Source: an uncultured Paracoccaceae bacterium | GTDB lineage: Bacteria > Pseudomonadota > Alphaproteobacteria > Rhodobacterales > Rhodobacteraceae | NCBI GenBank assembly: GCA_937872465.1 | Contig: CALMSR010000039.1 | Coordinates: forward strand, 62,001-126,000 | Direction of reading: 5' to 3' | Length of the DNA: 64,000 nt | In this document: positions 26,685 to 35,749 of the stretch, piece after piece | Layout: each line of letters starts with the position of its first letter | How positions within the stretch are numbered: the stretch's first letter is position 1 | Notes under the pieces: model-generated | What the model saw: only the letters and a program-made list of their open reading frames with translations | Told to the model about the DNA's origin: nothing | Databases searched by the model: none | Translations under genes and position numbers: made by a program

Positions 26685-26938
26685 CGTTTTTCCTCGTGTT
26701 TCTTGGTCGAAACCCATCTCAAATCCGGAACGCCCGGACCAAGTAGGTTCGTCATCTCTCATTGCCGGGCTTTGGGTCAAGCGAATGGCCGGCGGCGAAA
26801 GCTTTGTCTCGGACGATGATGCAGCTTTGCCACAGTGATGGCCGGGAGCACCGGAACGCCCGGGCCGGTTTGCGCTTGCCGGGCGGCGGGGGAGACTTTA
26901 GACACCGGCGAAGGGCCAATCCGGAGCCGGGCCGAGAC

Positions 26939-27487
26939 GTGAAGATCAAGCGCGACATCCTTCTGCTCGCCGCCGTTTCGGCCGCACTCGCGAGCTGCGG
27001 GCCGAACGACCCCCAGGCGCAGCTCGAGGCGCGCGACGAGCAGATTCGTCGCGAGATGGAGCTCAGCGATTCGTCCTTCTTCGATCTCTTCCGCAACCAG
27101 GGCGACCCGGAGATCGGCGTGCAGGTCAACCGCTACCTCTGGCAGGCCACGCTCGACATCCTCGCCTTCCTGCCGCTGGAAGGCGCCGATCCCTTCTCCG
27201 GGATCATCATGACCGACTGGGGCCGGATCGGAAACGATCCCTCGGGATACCGGGTGACGGCCTATATCATGTCGCCCGCGCTCGATGCGCGCTCGCTGAA
27301 GGTCGCGGCCTATCGGCAGGCCGGGGGGCGGCCGGTGCCGGTGTCGCGCGAGGCGAACAAGGCGCTGGAGAACGCCATTCTGACCCGGGCGCGGCAGCTC
27401 CGTATCGCCGCGACCGAGGGCACGCCGGCGCCGGACGTCTATTACCCCTCGCCGGACGGCCAGTTCTACGCCGGCGGGCTCGAGTGA
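26939..27487 (+). CDS. DUF3576 domain lipoprotein
   Basis: The protein has 182 residues, starting at a GTG ([20 protein letters not shown]). Residues 1-20 are a lipoprotein signal whose lipobox Cys is about residue 20. A charged helix ([15 protein letters not shown]) is followed by the DUF3576 domain ([21 protein letters not shown] and GGVIMTDW-type strand). In Alphaproteobacteria this gene typically precedes leuS and lptE, which suggests an outer-membrane or LPS-related role that is not proven. The stop overlaps the leuS GTG. Confidence 0.85.
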   Translation: MKIKRDILLLAAVSAALASCGPNDPQAQLEARDEQIRREMELSDSSFFDLFRNQGDPEIGVQVNRYLWQATLDILAFLPLEGADPFSGIIMTDWGRIGNDPSGYRVTAYIMSPALDARSLKVAAYRQAGGRPVPVSREANKALENAILTRARQLRIAATEGTPAPDVYYPSPDGQFYAGGLE

Positions 27488-30147
27488 CGGGCGAGGCGCC
27501 GACGCGCTACGATCCGCGTGCGGTCGAGCCGAAATGGCAGGCCGCCTGGGAGGCGGCGCAGGTGTTCCGCGCCGAGGCCGATCCGACGCGGCCGAAATAC
27601 TACGTGCTGGAGATGTTTCCCTATCCCTCGGGGCGCATCCACATGGGTCATGTGCGCAACTACACCATGGGCGACGTGGTGGCGCGCTACAAGGCGGCGC
27701 GGGGCCATAACGTGCTGCACCCCATGGGCTGGGATGCCTTCGGCATGCCCGCCGAGAACGCCGCGATCGAGAAGGGCGTGCATCCCGGCGCCTGGACCTA
27801 CGCCAATATCGACGCGATGCGGGCGCAGATGAAGCCGATGGGCTTCTCGATCGACTGGAGCCGCGAATTCGCCACCTGCGATCCGGAATACTACGGCCAG
27901 CAGCAGGCGATGTTCCTCGACATGCTGGAGGCGGGATTCGTCACGCGCAAGGCCGCGGTGGTGAACTGGGATCCGGTCGACATGACCGTGCTCGCCAACG
28001 AGCAGGTGATCGACGGCAAGGGCTGGCGCTCCGGAGCCCCCGTGGAGCGGCGCGAGCTCACCCAATGGTTCTTCCGCATCTCGGACATGGCCGAGGAACT
28101 GCTGGAGGCGCTCGACGGGCTGGGCGCCTGGCCGGAGAAGGTCCGGCTGATGCAGCGCAACTGGATCGGCAAGAGCCAGGGGCTGCAATTCGCCTTCGAG
28201 ACCATCGGCGCACCGGAAGGCTTCGAACGGCTCGAGGTCTTCACCACCCGGCCGGATACGCTGCTCGGCGCGAGCTTCGCCGCGATCTCGCCGGACCATC
28301 CGCTCGCCCGGGCGCTGGAAGGCGACCCGGAGGTGGCTGCCTTCAACGCCGAATGCCGCCGGGCCGGCACCAGCGAGGAGGCGCTCGAGACGGCCGAGAA
28401 GCGCGGGATCGACACCGGCCTGAAGGTGCGCCACCCGCTCGACCCGCAGCGCACGCTGCCGGTCTGGATCGCCAATTTCATCCTGATGGACTACGGCACC
28501 GGCGCGATCTTCGGCTGCCCGGCGCATGACCAGCGCGACCTGGATTTCGTGCGCAGGTACGGGCTGCCGGTGATCGACGTCTTCAAGGCCGATCCCGCGG
28601 CGCCGGACGTGGCAGCGACCGCCTATGTGCCCCCGAAGTCACAGACTGTGACATATCTGCGTGGCTTTGCCGGCGAGCGTGCGATGACCGGCGATGCCGC
28701 CGTCGCCGCGGCGGTGGCCTATTGCGAGGCGCATGGCATCGGCCGGGGCGTCACCCGCTACCGGCTCCGCGACTGGGGCGTTAGCCGCCAGCGCTACTGG
28801 GGCTGCCCGATCCCGGTCGTGCATTGTCCCGCCTGCGGCACGGTTGGCGAGGCGCGGGCGAACCTGCCGGTGCGGCTGCCCGAGGACGTGCGCTTCGAGG
28901 GTTCGGGCAATCCGCTGGAGCGGCATCCGACCTGGAAGGAGACCACCTGCCCGCAATGCGGTGGCCCGGCCCGGCGCGAGACCGATACCATGGACACCTT
29001 CGTGGATTCGTCCTGGTATTTCGCCCGCTTCACCGCGCCCCATGCGACGACGCCGACCGATCTGGCGGCGGCCGACTACTGGATGAACGTCGACCAGTAC
29101 ATCGGCGGGGTGGAGCACGCGATCCTGCATCTGCTCTACAGCCGCTTCTTCGCGCGGGCGATGCAGCGCACCGGGCATCTGCCGGCGAAGGCGATCGAGC
29201 CCTTCGACGCGCTCTTCACCCAGGGCATGGTGACACACGAAGCGTACTACACAACTGAACAGAGCTCCGCGCAGCTCAAGGATTTCGGATTCGAGCAGGG
29301 ACCGGGCGAAACGTCAGACACTTCGTTTCCCATGACGATAATGCGGTACCATTATCCCGAGGAAGTCGAGTGGCGCGACGGCGCTTCGTTCCTCAAAGGT
29401 ACGGAGCAAAGAGTAGAGGTCGTTCCACCGACGAAGATGTCGAAGTCGAAAAAGAACGTTGTCGACCCCGCCGATATTATCGATCGGTTTGGCGCCGACA
29501 CCGCGCGCTGGTTCGTGATGTCCGACAGCCCGCCGGAGCGCGACGTGGAATGGACCGCCGCCGGCGCCGAGGCGGCGGCGAAGCATCTGCAGCGGGTCTG
29601 GCGGCTCGCCGACGAGATCGCACGCGTCGGTGCCGAGCCCGGCGGCGTGGCCGGCGAGGAGGCGCTCGACCTGACCCGCGCCGCGCATCGCGCGATCCGC
29701 GACGTGACTGCCGACATCGAGGCTTTCGGCTTCAACCGGGCGGTGGCGCGGCTCTACGATTTCACCAATACCCTCTCGCGTGCCCCGGCGGATGCGCCCG
29801 GAATGGGCGCGGCGCGGGTTTTCGCGATGCGCATCCTCGCGCAGCTGATGGCGCCGATGGTGCCGCATCTGGCCGAGGAGGTCTGGGCGCGGCTCGGCGG
29901 GGAGGGGCTAGTCGCGACGGCGCCCTGGCCGGAGGCGGATCCGGCGATGCTCGCCGAGGCGAGCGTGACCCTGCCGGTTCAGGTCAACGGCAAGCGCCGG
30001 GCCGAGATCGTGGTGCCTGCGGGTGCCGACCGCGCCACGATCGAGTCGCTGGTGCTGGCCGATGCGGCCGTGGTGCGGCTGCTCGATGGCGCGCAGCCGA
30101 AGAAGCTGGTGGTGGTGCCGGACCGGATCGTGAATGTGGTGCTGTGA
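27484..30147 (+). CDS. leuS: Leucyl-tRNA synthetase
   Basis: This class I synthetase of 887 residues charges tRNA-Leu. The HIGH motif is [10 protein letters not shown] near residue 53; the editing domain (CP1) follows, with [17 protein letters not shown]; the KMSKS motif is at about residues 651-655; the anticodon domain and C-terminal fold end the protein. The GTG start overlaps the upstream TGA. One stretch, about nt 29225-29480 (residues 580-665), uses AT-rich codons such as ACA, GTA, ATA, AGA and GAA quite unlike the rest, and includes about 30 residues that look inserted compared with the family. The length is a little above the 850-870 usual for the group. Confidence 0.96.
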   Translation: MTGEAPTRYDPRAVEPKWQAAWEAAQVFRAEADPTRPKYYVLEMFPYPSGRIHMGHVRNYTMGDVVARYKAARGHNVLHPMGWDAFGMPAENAAIEKGVHPGAWTYANIDAMRAQMKPMGFSIDWSREFATCDPEYYGQQQAMFLDMLEAGFVTRKAAVVNWDPVDMTVLANEQVIDGKGWRSGAPVERRELTQWFFRISDMAEELLEALDGLGAWPEKVRLMQRNWIGKSQGLQFAFETIGAPEGFERLEVFTTRPDTLLGASFAAISPDHPLARALEGDPEVAAFNAECRRAGTSEEALETAEKRGIDTGLKVRHPLDPQRTLPVWIANFILMDYGTGAIFGCPAHDQRDLDFVRRYGLPVIDVFKADPAAPDVAATAYVPPKSQTVTYLRGFAGERAMTGDAAVAAAVAYCEAHGIGRGVTRYRLRDWGVSRQRYWGCPIPVVHCPACGTVGEARANLPVRLPEDVRFEGSGNPLERHPTWKETTCPQCGGPARRETDTMDTFVDSSWYFARFTAPHATTPTDLAAADYWMNVDQYIGGVEHAILHLLYSRFFARAMQRTGHLPAKAIEPFDALFTQGMVTHEAYYTTEQSSAQLKDFGFEQGPGETSDTSFPMTIMRYHYPEEVEWRDGASFLKGTEQRVEVVPPTKMSKSKKNVVDPADIIDRFGADTARWFVMSDSPPERDVEWTAAGAEAAAKHLQRVWRLADEIARVGAEPGGVAGEEALDLTRAAHRAIRDVTADIEAFGFNRAVARLYDFTNTLSRAPADAPGMGAARVFAMRILAQLMAPMVPHLAEEVWARLGGEGLVATAPWPEADPAMLAEASVTLPVQVNGKRRAEIVVPAGADRATIESLVLADAAVVRLLDGAQPKKLVVVPDRIVNVVL

Positions 30148-30640
30148 GCGCCGGAGGCTGCTGCTCCTGCCGGCGCTGATGGCGCTCGGCGCCTGCGGCT
30201 TCACGCCGCTCTACGGCGAGGGCACGCCGGCGGCGGCGATGAACGGGCAGGTCACGGTCGATGTCGTCGAGGGCGAGGCCGGCTTCCTCTTGCGCGAACG
30301 GCTGACCGAGCGGCTCGGCCCGGCGGAGGATCCCGCCTATCGCCTCGCGATCGAGCTGACGCTCCAGCAGGTCGGGGTCGCGCTCACCCAGCAGAACGTG
30401 ACCACGCGCTACAACGTCATCGGCACCGCCGCCTTCGCCGTGACGCCGGTCGGCGGCGGGCCGCCGGTGCTCGTGGACGAGGTGCGGGCGATCACCGGCT
30501 ACAGCGCGCCTGAATCCTCCGCCGTCTCGGCCTTCGCGGCCCTGGCGGCGGAGCGCGCCGCCGGGCAGCGGCTGGCGGCGGAGCTCGCCGACCGGATCCT
30601 GCTGCGGATGGCGCTCCTGGCCGAGGACGGCGCGGCGTGA
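30134..30640 (+). CDS. lptE: LPS assembly lipoprotein LptE
   Basis: The 168-residue protein begins with a lipoprotein signal ([19 protein letters not shown]); the lipobox Cys lies near residue 21 and GFTPLYG is the typical alphaproteobacterial LptE start. It plugs the LptD outer-membrane channel for LPS export. It overlaps leuS by 14 nt and is overlapped by holA on its last bases (GTGA), a gene order usual for Rhodobacterales. Confidence 0.88.
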   Translation: MWCCERRRLLLLPALMALGACGFTPLYGEGTPAAAMNGQVTVDVVEGEAGFLLRERLTERLGPAEDPAYRLAIELTLQQVGVALTQQNVTTRYNVIGTAAFAVTPVGGGPPVLVDEVRAITGYSAPESSAVSAFAALAAERAAGQRLAAELADRILLRMALLAEDGAA

Positions 30641-31659
30641 AGCTCGGCGGACGGGAGGCGCGGCACTTCGTGGAGCGCCCCGATCCGGACGGGGCGGGCG
30701 TGCTTCTCTTCGGCGGGGATGCGATGCGGGTCACGCTCAAGCGGCAGACGCTGGTCGCGGCGCTGATCGGCCCCGACGGCGTGGCCGAGATGCGGCTCGC
30801 GCGGATCGCGGCCGCGGATCTGCGACGCGACCCGGCGGCGCTCGACGACGCGGTGCGGGCGGCGGGCTTCTTTCCCGGTCCGCGGGCGGTGGTGGTGGAG
30901 GATGCCGGCGACGGGCTGGCGGAGTTGATGCGCAGGGCGCTCGCCGACTGGCGGCCGGGCGATGCGCAGATCGTGGTGACCGCAGGAGCCCTCAAGGCCG
31001 GCAGCCCGCTGCGCAAGGTCTTCGAGGCGGCGAAGAACGCGGTGGCGATCGGCATCTACGACGATCCGCCCGGCCGGGAGGAGATCGCCGCAGCGCTGGC
31101 CGCGGCGGGTCTCGGCGCTGTCGACCGCGCGGCGATGGGAGATCTGGAGAATCTCGCGCGCGGGCTCGGCCCGGGCGATTTCGCGCAGTTCCTCGCCAAG
31201 CTCGCGCTCTACAAGGCCGGCGATCCCGCGCCGCTCGGGGCGGAGGACATGGCGGCCTGTGCGCCGCGGGCGACGGAGGCCGACCTCGACCACCTGCTCG
31301 ATCTGGTGGCCGAAGGGCAGGCGGGGCGGCTCGCCGTCGAACTGCGCCGCGCCGGGACGCAGGGAAGCGCGCCGGTGAAGCTGGTCATCGACGCAGGCCG
31401 GCGCTTCCGCACGCTGCTCGCGGCCGCCACAGCGGCGGAAGGCCCGGAGGCGGCGCTCGCACGGGTCCGGCCGCCGGTCTTCGGGCCGCGGCGGGCGCGG
31501 CTGGTCGCCCAGGCGCGCGGCTTCGGTGCCGAGCGGCTGGAAGCGGCGCTGGGCCTGATCACCGAGACGGATCTGGCGCTGCGCTCGGGCGGCGCGATGC
31601 CGGGGCTGGCCATGGTCGAGCGGCTCTTCGTCCGGGTCGCGATGCTCAGGCCGCGCTGA
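30637..31659 (+). CDS. holA: DNA polymerase III subunit delta
   Basis: The 340-residue protein has the layout of the clamp-loader delta subunit: an N-terminal AAA+-like domain without a P-loop (VLLFGGDAMRVTLKRQTLV), the central NLARGLGPGDFAQFLAKLALY helix set and a C-terminal collar domain. It opens the beta clamp during loading, together with delta prime (holB at 9567). It begins at a GTG overlapping the lptE stop. Confidence 0.9.
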   Translation: MKLGGREARHFVERPDPDGAGVLLFGGDAMRVTLKRQTLVAALIGPDGVAEMRLARIAAADLRRDPAALDDAVRAAGFFPGPRAVVVEDAGDGLAELMRRALADWRPGDAQIVVTAGALKAGSPLRKVFEAAKNAVAIGIYDDPPGREEIAAALAAAGLGAVDRAAMGDLENLARGLGPGDFAQFLAKLALYKAGDPAPLGAEDMAACAPRATEADLDHLLDLVAEGQAGRLAVELRRAGTQGSAPVKLVIDAGRRFRTLLAAATAAEGPEAALARVRPPVFGPRRARLVAQARGFGAERLEAALGLITETDLALRSGGAMPGLAMVERLFVRVAMLRPR

Positions 31660-31670
31660 GGAGGGCCGGG

Positions 31671-32282
31671 ATGTACCGGGTCATCGGCATGCTCAGCACC
31701 CGTGCGCTCCGGGTCGTCTGGGCGCTGGAGGAGCTCGGCCTTCCCTACCGGCTGGAGGAAGCGGCGCCGGCCTCGGCGGAGGCGCGGGCGCATAACCCCA
31801 GCGGCAAGGTCCCGGTCCTGATCGCCGAGGGCGTTGCGCTGACCGATTCGGTGGCGATCGTCCAGTTCCTCGCCGACCGGCACGGTGGCCTGACCTGGCC
31901 GGCGGGGAGCCTCGAGCGCGGCCGGCAGGACGGGTTCACGCAATTCGCCGTGGACGAGGTGGACGGGCCGCTCTGGACCGCCGCGAAGCACCGTTTCGCC
32001 TTGCCCGAGGCGCTGCGGGTGCCGGCGGTCAAGGCGACCGCCCGGGCCGAATTCGCCCGCGCCATGGCGGTCCTGGCGGAGAGCCTCGGCGGCAACGCCT
32101 TCGTGACCGGCGATCGCTTCACGGTTCCGGACCTGATCCTGGGACATTGTGCCGGTTGGGCCGTCGCCGCGCGGTTCGAGCTGCCCGAGGGTCTGGTGGG
32201 GGCGTATTTCGAACGGGTGCGGGCAAGGCCGGCATTGCGGCGGGCGATGGCGGCCCAGCCGGCCCGGCCCGCCCGCGCGTGA
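31671..32282 (+). CDS. Glutathione S-transferase family protein
   Basis: This protein of 203 residues has an N-terminal thioredoxin-like domain (about residues 1-78) with the HNPSGKVPVLIAEG cis-proline and LTDSVAIVQFL glutathione-binding segment, and an all-alpha C-terminal domain (FTVPDLILGHCAGWA). The first-strand segment reads MLSTRALRVVWALEELGLPY, so the usual catalytic Ser/Cys is likely a Ser or Thr near residue 7. The substrate is unknown. It begins 12 bp after holA with GAGGAGG upstream and probably belongs to the same transcript. Confidence 0.88.
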   Translation: MYRVIGMLSTRALRVVWALEELGLPYRLEEAAPASAEARAHNPSGKVPVLIAEGVALTDSVAIVQFLADRHGGLTWPAGSLERGRQDGFTQFAVDEVDGPLWTAAKHRFALPEALRVPAVKATARAEFARAMAVLAESLGGNAFVTGDRFTVPDLILGHCAGWAVAARFELPEGLVGAYFERVRARPALRRAMAAQPARPARA

Positions 32283-32388
32283 CGGCCGTCACAGACCGAA
32301 GGGCCCGGGCGCGCGAAGCTCGGGGGGACTTCGGGGGCCGGCGCATCGGGCGCCGCACCAGCCGGAGCCGGCCCCTGGAGGCACCGCC

Positions 32389-33240
32389 ATGTTCGCCACC
32401 ACCGAGATGTTCGAGGGCATCGCCACCGCCGCCTTCTGCGGCCCGTCGCAGTTTCGCCGCCCGTCGCGGCGGCCCGTCTCCGGGGCGGCGTTGCCCGTCG
32501 TCCGGGCGGTGCGCGCGACGGTGCCCGGGCGCATCGTGCGCGATTGCATGAACCTGCATTGGGCGGCGGTCGCGACCGAGATCGGCTGCGCGCCGGATGC
32601 CATCGGCGAGCGGGACGGGACGGCCGGGCCGCATTTCGTCGCCTGCATCCTGTCGCTGGCACCGGGCGCCTTCGAGGGCGCGGCCCGGATCGGGCTGGAA
32701 CCGGAGCTCTTCCCGACCGCGGCAAACGGCTGGCGCAGCGTCACCCGCCTCGAGGGGCGCGGCGGATCGGGCGGGACGGTGGAACTGGTCTCGGCCTTCG
32801 GCGCCGGCCCGTCCGGTCGGAGCCCCGAGGGCGCGCGGACCCGGCTGCTCGCGGCGCGGGCCGCGTCAGCCCGCGAGACGGCGCGCGAGGAGGCGCTCGG
32901 CCTCGGGCGGCCGCCGGCCCTGGTCGTGCCGGTTTCCGGGACGCCAGATCCGGCCGGCGCCGGCCGGTTGCCGCTGACGGGCTGGATGAGCCTCTTCGAC
33001 CGGGCCGAGGCCGCCGCCACGCTGCGGGCCCAGGCGCCGGTGGTGGCGGTATCGCGCGAGTTCCATTGCTGCGGCAGGGTGGAGGACGGCGATGCGGTCG
33101 AGCTTTCCTGCACCCCTTCCGCCGCGGATGCGCCGGAGGTCTCCTGCTTCGGCCATGCGGCGCGGCGCTCGGACGGCGCGATCGTCGCGACCTGCGAGAC
33201 GCGGCTGATCCGCGAGGATGGCTTTGCGATCTCCGAGTGA
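32389..33240 (+). CDS. Protein of unknown function
   Basis: The frame encodes 283 residues from an ATG at 32389 with CTGGAGG 7 bp upstream. It is rich in Ala, Gly and Arg and has no signal or membrane segment. Internal features are NLHWAAVATEIGC near residue 55, PHFVACILSLAPGAFEGAA, a long PSGRSPEGARTRLLAARAAS helix, and a Cys-rich end (EFHCCG, LSCTPS, VSCFGH, VATCET). The two-part pattern of alternating strands faintly recalls hotdog-fold acyl-binding proteins of the LnmK type, but I would not assign it. Codon bias at third positions supports real translation. Confidence 0.6.
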   Translation: MFATTEMFEGIATAAFCGPSQFRRPSRRPVSGAALPVVRAVRATVPGRIVRDCMNLHWAAVATEIGCAPDAIGERDGTAGPHFVACILSLAPGAFEGAARIGLEPELFPTAANGWRSVTRLEGRGGSGGTVELVSAFGAGPSGRSPEGARTRLLAARAASARETAREEALGLGRPPALVVPVSGTPDPAGAGRLPLTGWMSLFDRAEAAATLRAQAPVVAVSREFHCCGRVEDGDAVELSCTPSAADAPEVSCFGHAARRSDGAIVATCETRLIREDGFAISE

Positions 33241-33507
33241 TGCGCATTCCGCCCGATCGACCCGGCCCGCCGACATCGGACACATCCCGGCGCGGTGACC
33301 CGTCCCGCGCCCCCGGCGCGCCGGCCCGGAGCAGCGTTTCACGTTGATACGCCGTTTAGACCATTGTTATTGCATGGGTTTTCATGATGTGGCCGCCGCG
33401 GAACGGGTTGTCGTGCCTTTGACGGTTCGGATTGCGCTCCTTTCCTCGTCGGATGGGGTCGGCGATCTCGGATGCGGCTTAAAGTCCAAGGCGTTGGCCG
33501 CAACGGG

Positions 33508-34707
33508 TCATCCCGGGGATCCGTTCCAGCGCGCCGCCGCCCGGCCGGCGTGGCGGCCGGTGGCGAGGCAGGCGGTCAGCAGGTAGCCGCCCGTGGGCGC
33601 GTCCCAGTCGAGCATCTCGCCGGCGGCGAAGGTGCCCGGGCGGGCGCGCAGCATCAGCCCGGCGTCGAGGCCCGAGCGCATCACGCCGCCGGCCGTGGAG
33701 ATCGCCTCGTCGAGCGGGCGCGGGCCGTCGAGGGCGAGCGGGAGAGCCTTGAGCGCCGCCGCTAGGGAGGCGGGGTCACGGGGCGCATCGGGCGCGGATT
33801 CGCGCAGCAGCGCGATCTTGACCGGGGCGAGACCGAGCGCCCGGCGCAGGCGGTTGGAGAGGCTGGCCTTCGCCGGTTGCGCGGCTAGCCGGCTCGCGGC
33901 CTCCGCCTGGCTGCGGCCGGGGATCAGGTCGAGGGTCAGGGCGGCGCCCTCGCGCAGGAGCGGGCCGAGCGCGTAGATCCCGCCGCCTTCGACCCCGCGC
34001 GCCGAGACCACGAATTCCCCGAGCACCGCGCTTCCGCCGGCCATGAGCCGCACCGGCTTGACCGGCGCACCGAAATACCGGGCCATGGCCGGTGACCAGG
34101 CGCGGGCGAAGCCGACGTTGGAGGGCCGGAAGGGCGCGACCGGCACGCCTTCGGCCGCGAGGATCCCGGCCCAGGCGCCGTCCGAGCCGAGCCGGGCCCA
34201 GGAGCCGCCGCCGAGCGCCAGCACGGTGGCGCGCGGCGCGAGCCGGCGCGGCCCGCCGGGGGTGGCGAAGGTCACGACGTTTCCGTCGAAAGCGAGCCAG
34301 CGCCAGCGCGTGCGAAGGGCGACGCCCCGGCCCGCGAGACGCGCGAGCCAGGCGCGCAGCAACGGCGACGCCTTCATCTCGCGTGGGAAGACTCTTCCGG
34401 AACTGCCTGTGAAGACGGTGATTCCTAGATCGCCTGCCCATGCGGCGACCTCGCGGGGGCCGAAATCGGCGAGGAGCGGCGCCAGCCAGTCGGCGCCGGT
34501 GGCATAGGCGCGGCAGAAGGCCGCCGGATCCGCGTCCATGGTCAGGTTGAGACCCGACTTGCCCGCCATGAGAAGCTTGCGGCCGACCGAGGGCTTGGCC
34601 TCGGCGAGGACCACGCGGCGGCCGGCGGCGGCGAGCGCATCGGCGGCCATCAGCCCGGCCGGCCCGCCGCCGATCACCAGCGCGTCGATGGGTTCTGGAT
34701 CCTGCAT
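33508..34707 (-). CDS. NAD(P)/FAD-dependent flavoprotein (HI0933/BaiN family, TIGR03862-like)
   Basis: This flavoprotein has 399 residues. The N-terminal Rossmann motif GGGPAGLMAADAL is followed by KLLMAGKSGLNLT, GSSGRVFPREMKASPLLRAW and GGGSWARLGSDG, all typical of the HI0933/BaiN family, and the C-terminal PTGGYLLTACLATGRHAG closes the FAD site. Family members are thought to reduce hydrophobic enoyl or thiol substrates; the function here is unknown. The ATG at 34707 lies 35 bp downstream of the stop of the SDR gene on the same strand. Confidence 0.88.
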   Translation of the reverse strand: MQDPEPIDALVIGGGPAGLMAADALAAAGRRVVLAEAKPSVGRKLLMAGKSGLNLTMDADPAAFCRAYATGADWLAPLLADFGPREVAAWAGDLGITVFTGSSGRVFPREMKASPLLRAWLARLAGRGVALRTRWRWLAFDGNVVTFATPGGPRRLAPRATVLALGGGSWARLGSDGAWAGILAAEGVPVAPFRPSNVGFARAWSPAMARYFGAPVKPVRLMAGGSAVLGEFVVSARGVEGGGIYALGPLLREGAALTLDLIPGRSQAEAASRLAAQPAKASLSNRLRRALGLAPVKIALLRESAPDAPRDPASLAAALKALPLALDGPRPLDEAISTAGGVMRSGLDAGLMLRARPGTFAAGEMLDWDAPTGGYLLTACLATGRHAGRAAARWNGSPG

Positions 34708-34741
34708 CCGGCCTTGCTCGCCCGGGCCGCGGCGACGGCGC

Positions 34742-35512
34742 CTATCCGGGCAGCGGATCGAGGCCGATGCGCGCGCGGATCGCGGGGTCGCGCAGGCTGA
34801 CCTCCTGGCCGGCGAATTCGGCGGCATCGTCGGTGGCGAGCCAGACCAGCGCCCGCGCCGGCGCCTCGGCCGGGGCATGGGCGGAGAAGTCCATCTGGCT
34901 CACCGGGTTGATGCCGGAGGCGCGGATCTTCTTCTGCATGTCGGTGGCCACCGTGCCCGGCGAGAGGCTGATCGCGCGGATGCCGCGGCCCTTGGCCTCC
35001 AGATGCACGCAGCGGGTGAGCATGAAGGCGGCGGCCTTCGAGGCGCAATACTGGCTCCAGCCCTCGAGCGGGTTGTGCGCGGCCCCGGAGCCGATCGTGA
35101 CGATCGTGCCGCCGCCCTGGGCCTGCATCACCGGAAGAACCGCGCGCATCCCGTTGTAGACGCCCCTGAAATTGATGTCGATGCCGCGGGAGAACTCGGC
35201 GGGATCCGACTTCGCCAGGGGGCCGATCGGCTCGATGACCCCGGCATTGTTGACCAGGACGTCGATGCGGCCGAAGGCGGCACGGGTCCGCTCCACCGCC
35301 GCCGCGACCTGGGCGAAGTCGGCGACGTCGCAGGTCATGGTTTCCACGGGCGCGGTCCGGCGCAGGCCCGCCGCGACGGCCTCGAGCGCGTCCTGCGAGC
35401 GGGCGAGGAGCATCAGGCCGGCGCCGGCCTCGGCCATGGCGGCGGCGGCCGCGGCGCCGATGCCGCGGCTGGCGCCGGTGACGATGACGGTCTTGCCCGA
35501 AAGCAGTCCCAT
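34742..35512 (-). CDS. Short-chain dehydrogenase/reductase
   Basis: A classical SDR of 256 residues: NAD(P) motif TGASRGIG (about residues 12-19), NNAG near residue 91, the catalytic Ser in TIGSGAA and YCASK (Tyr-x3-Lys) near residue 155. The C-terminal part has SPGTVATDM. It oxidises or reduces an unidentified alcohol/ketone. The ATG at 35512 has GGGAG 7 bp upstream. It diverges from tldE, 237 bp away. Confidence 0.9.
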   Translation of the reverse strand: MGLLSGKTVIVTGASRGIGAAAAAAMAEAGAGLMLLARSQDALEAVAAGLRRTAPVETMTCDVADFAQVAAAVERTRAAFGRIDVLVNNAGVIEPIGPLAKSDPAEFSRGIDINFRGVYNGMRAVLPVMQAQGGGTIVTIGSGAAHNPLEGWSQYCASKAAAFMLTRCVHLEAKGRGIRAISLSPGTVATDMQKKIRASGINPVSQMDFSAHAPAEAPARALVWLATDDAAEFAGQEVSLRDPAIRARIGLDPLPG

Positions 35513-35749
35513 GGCGTTCTCCCTGGTGCCTGGCGGGCGGGGTTCGGCCCGATCAAAGGCCCTCGCCGGAGGAAAGGCAAGGGTCATGACCCGCCATGGT
35601 TGCCAGCGTGCCGCATCGCGCCTAGATGGCTTCCGCCAGCCAGAGATCCGGAGCGAGCATGACCCCGACCAATGCGTTGCAGATCGTCGCCTCCGGCGCC
35701 GGGTTGGGCGGGCCGATCCGGCGTCCGCCTTCGGGATCGGGCTGAGCCC

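Noticed and set aside
33344..33586. Possible 80-codon gene starting at a TTG in an AT-richer stretch
   Set aside because: It overlaps the 3' end of the flavoprotein on the other strand, lacks a ribosome site and has no coherent protein pattern.
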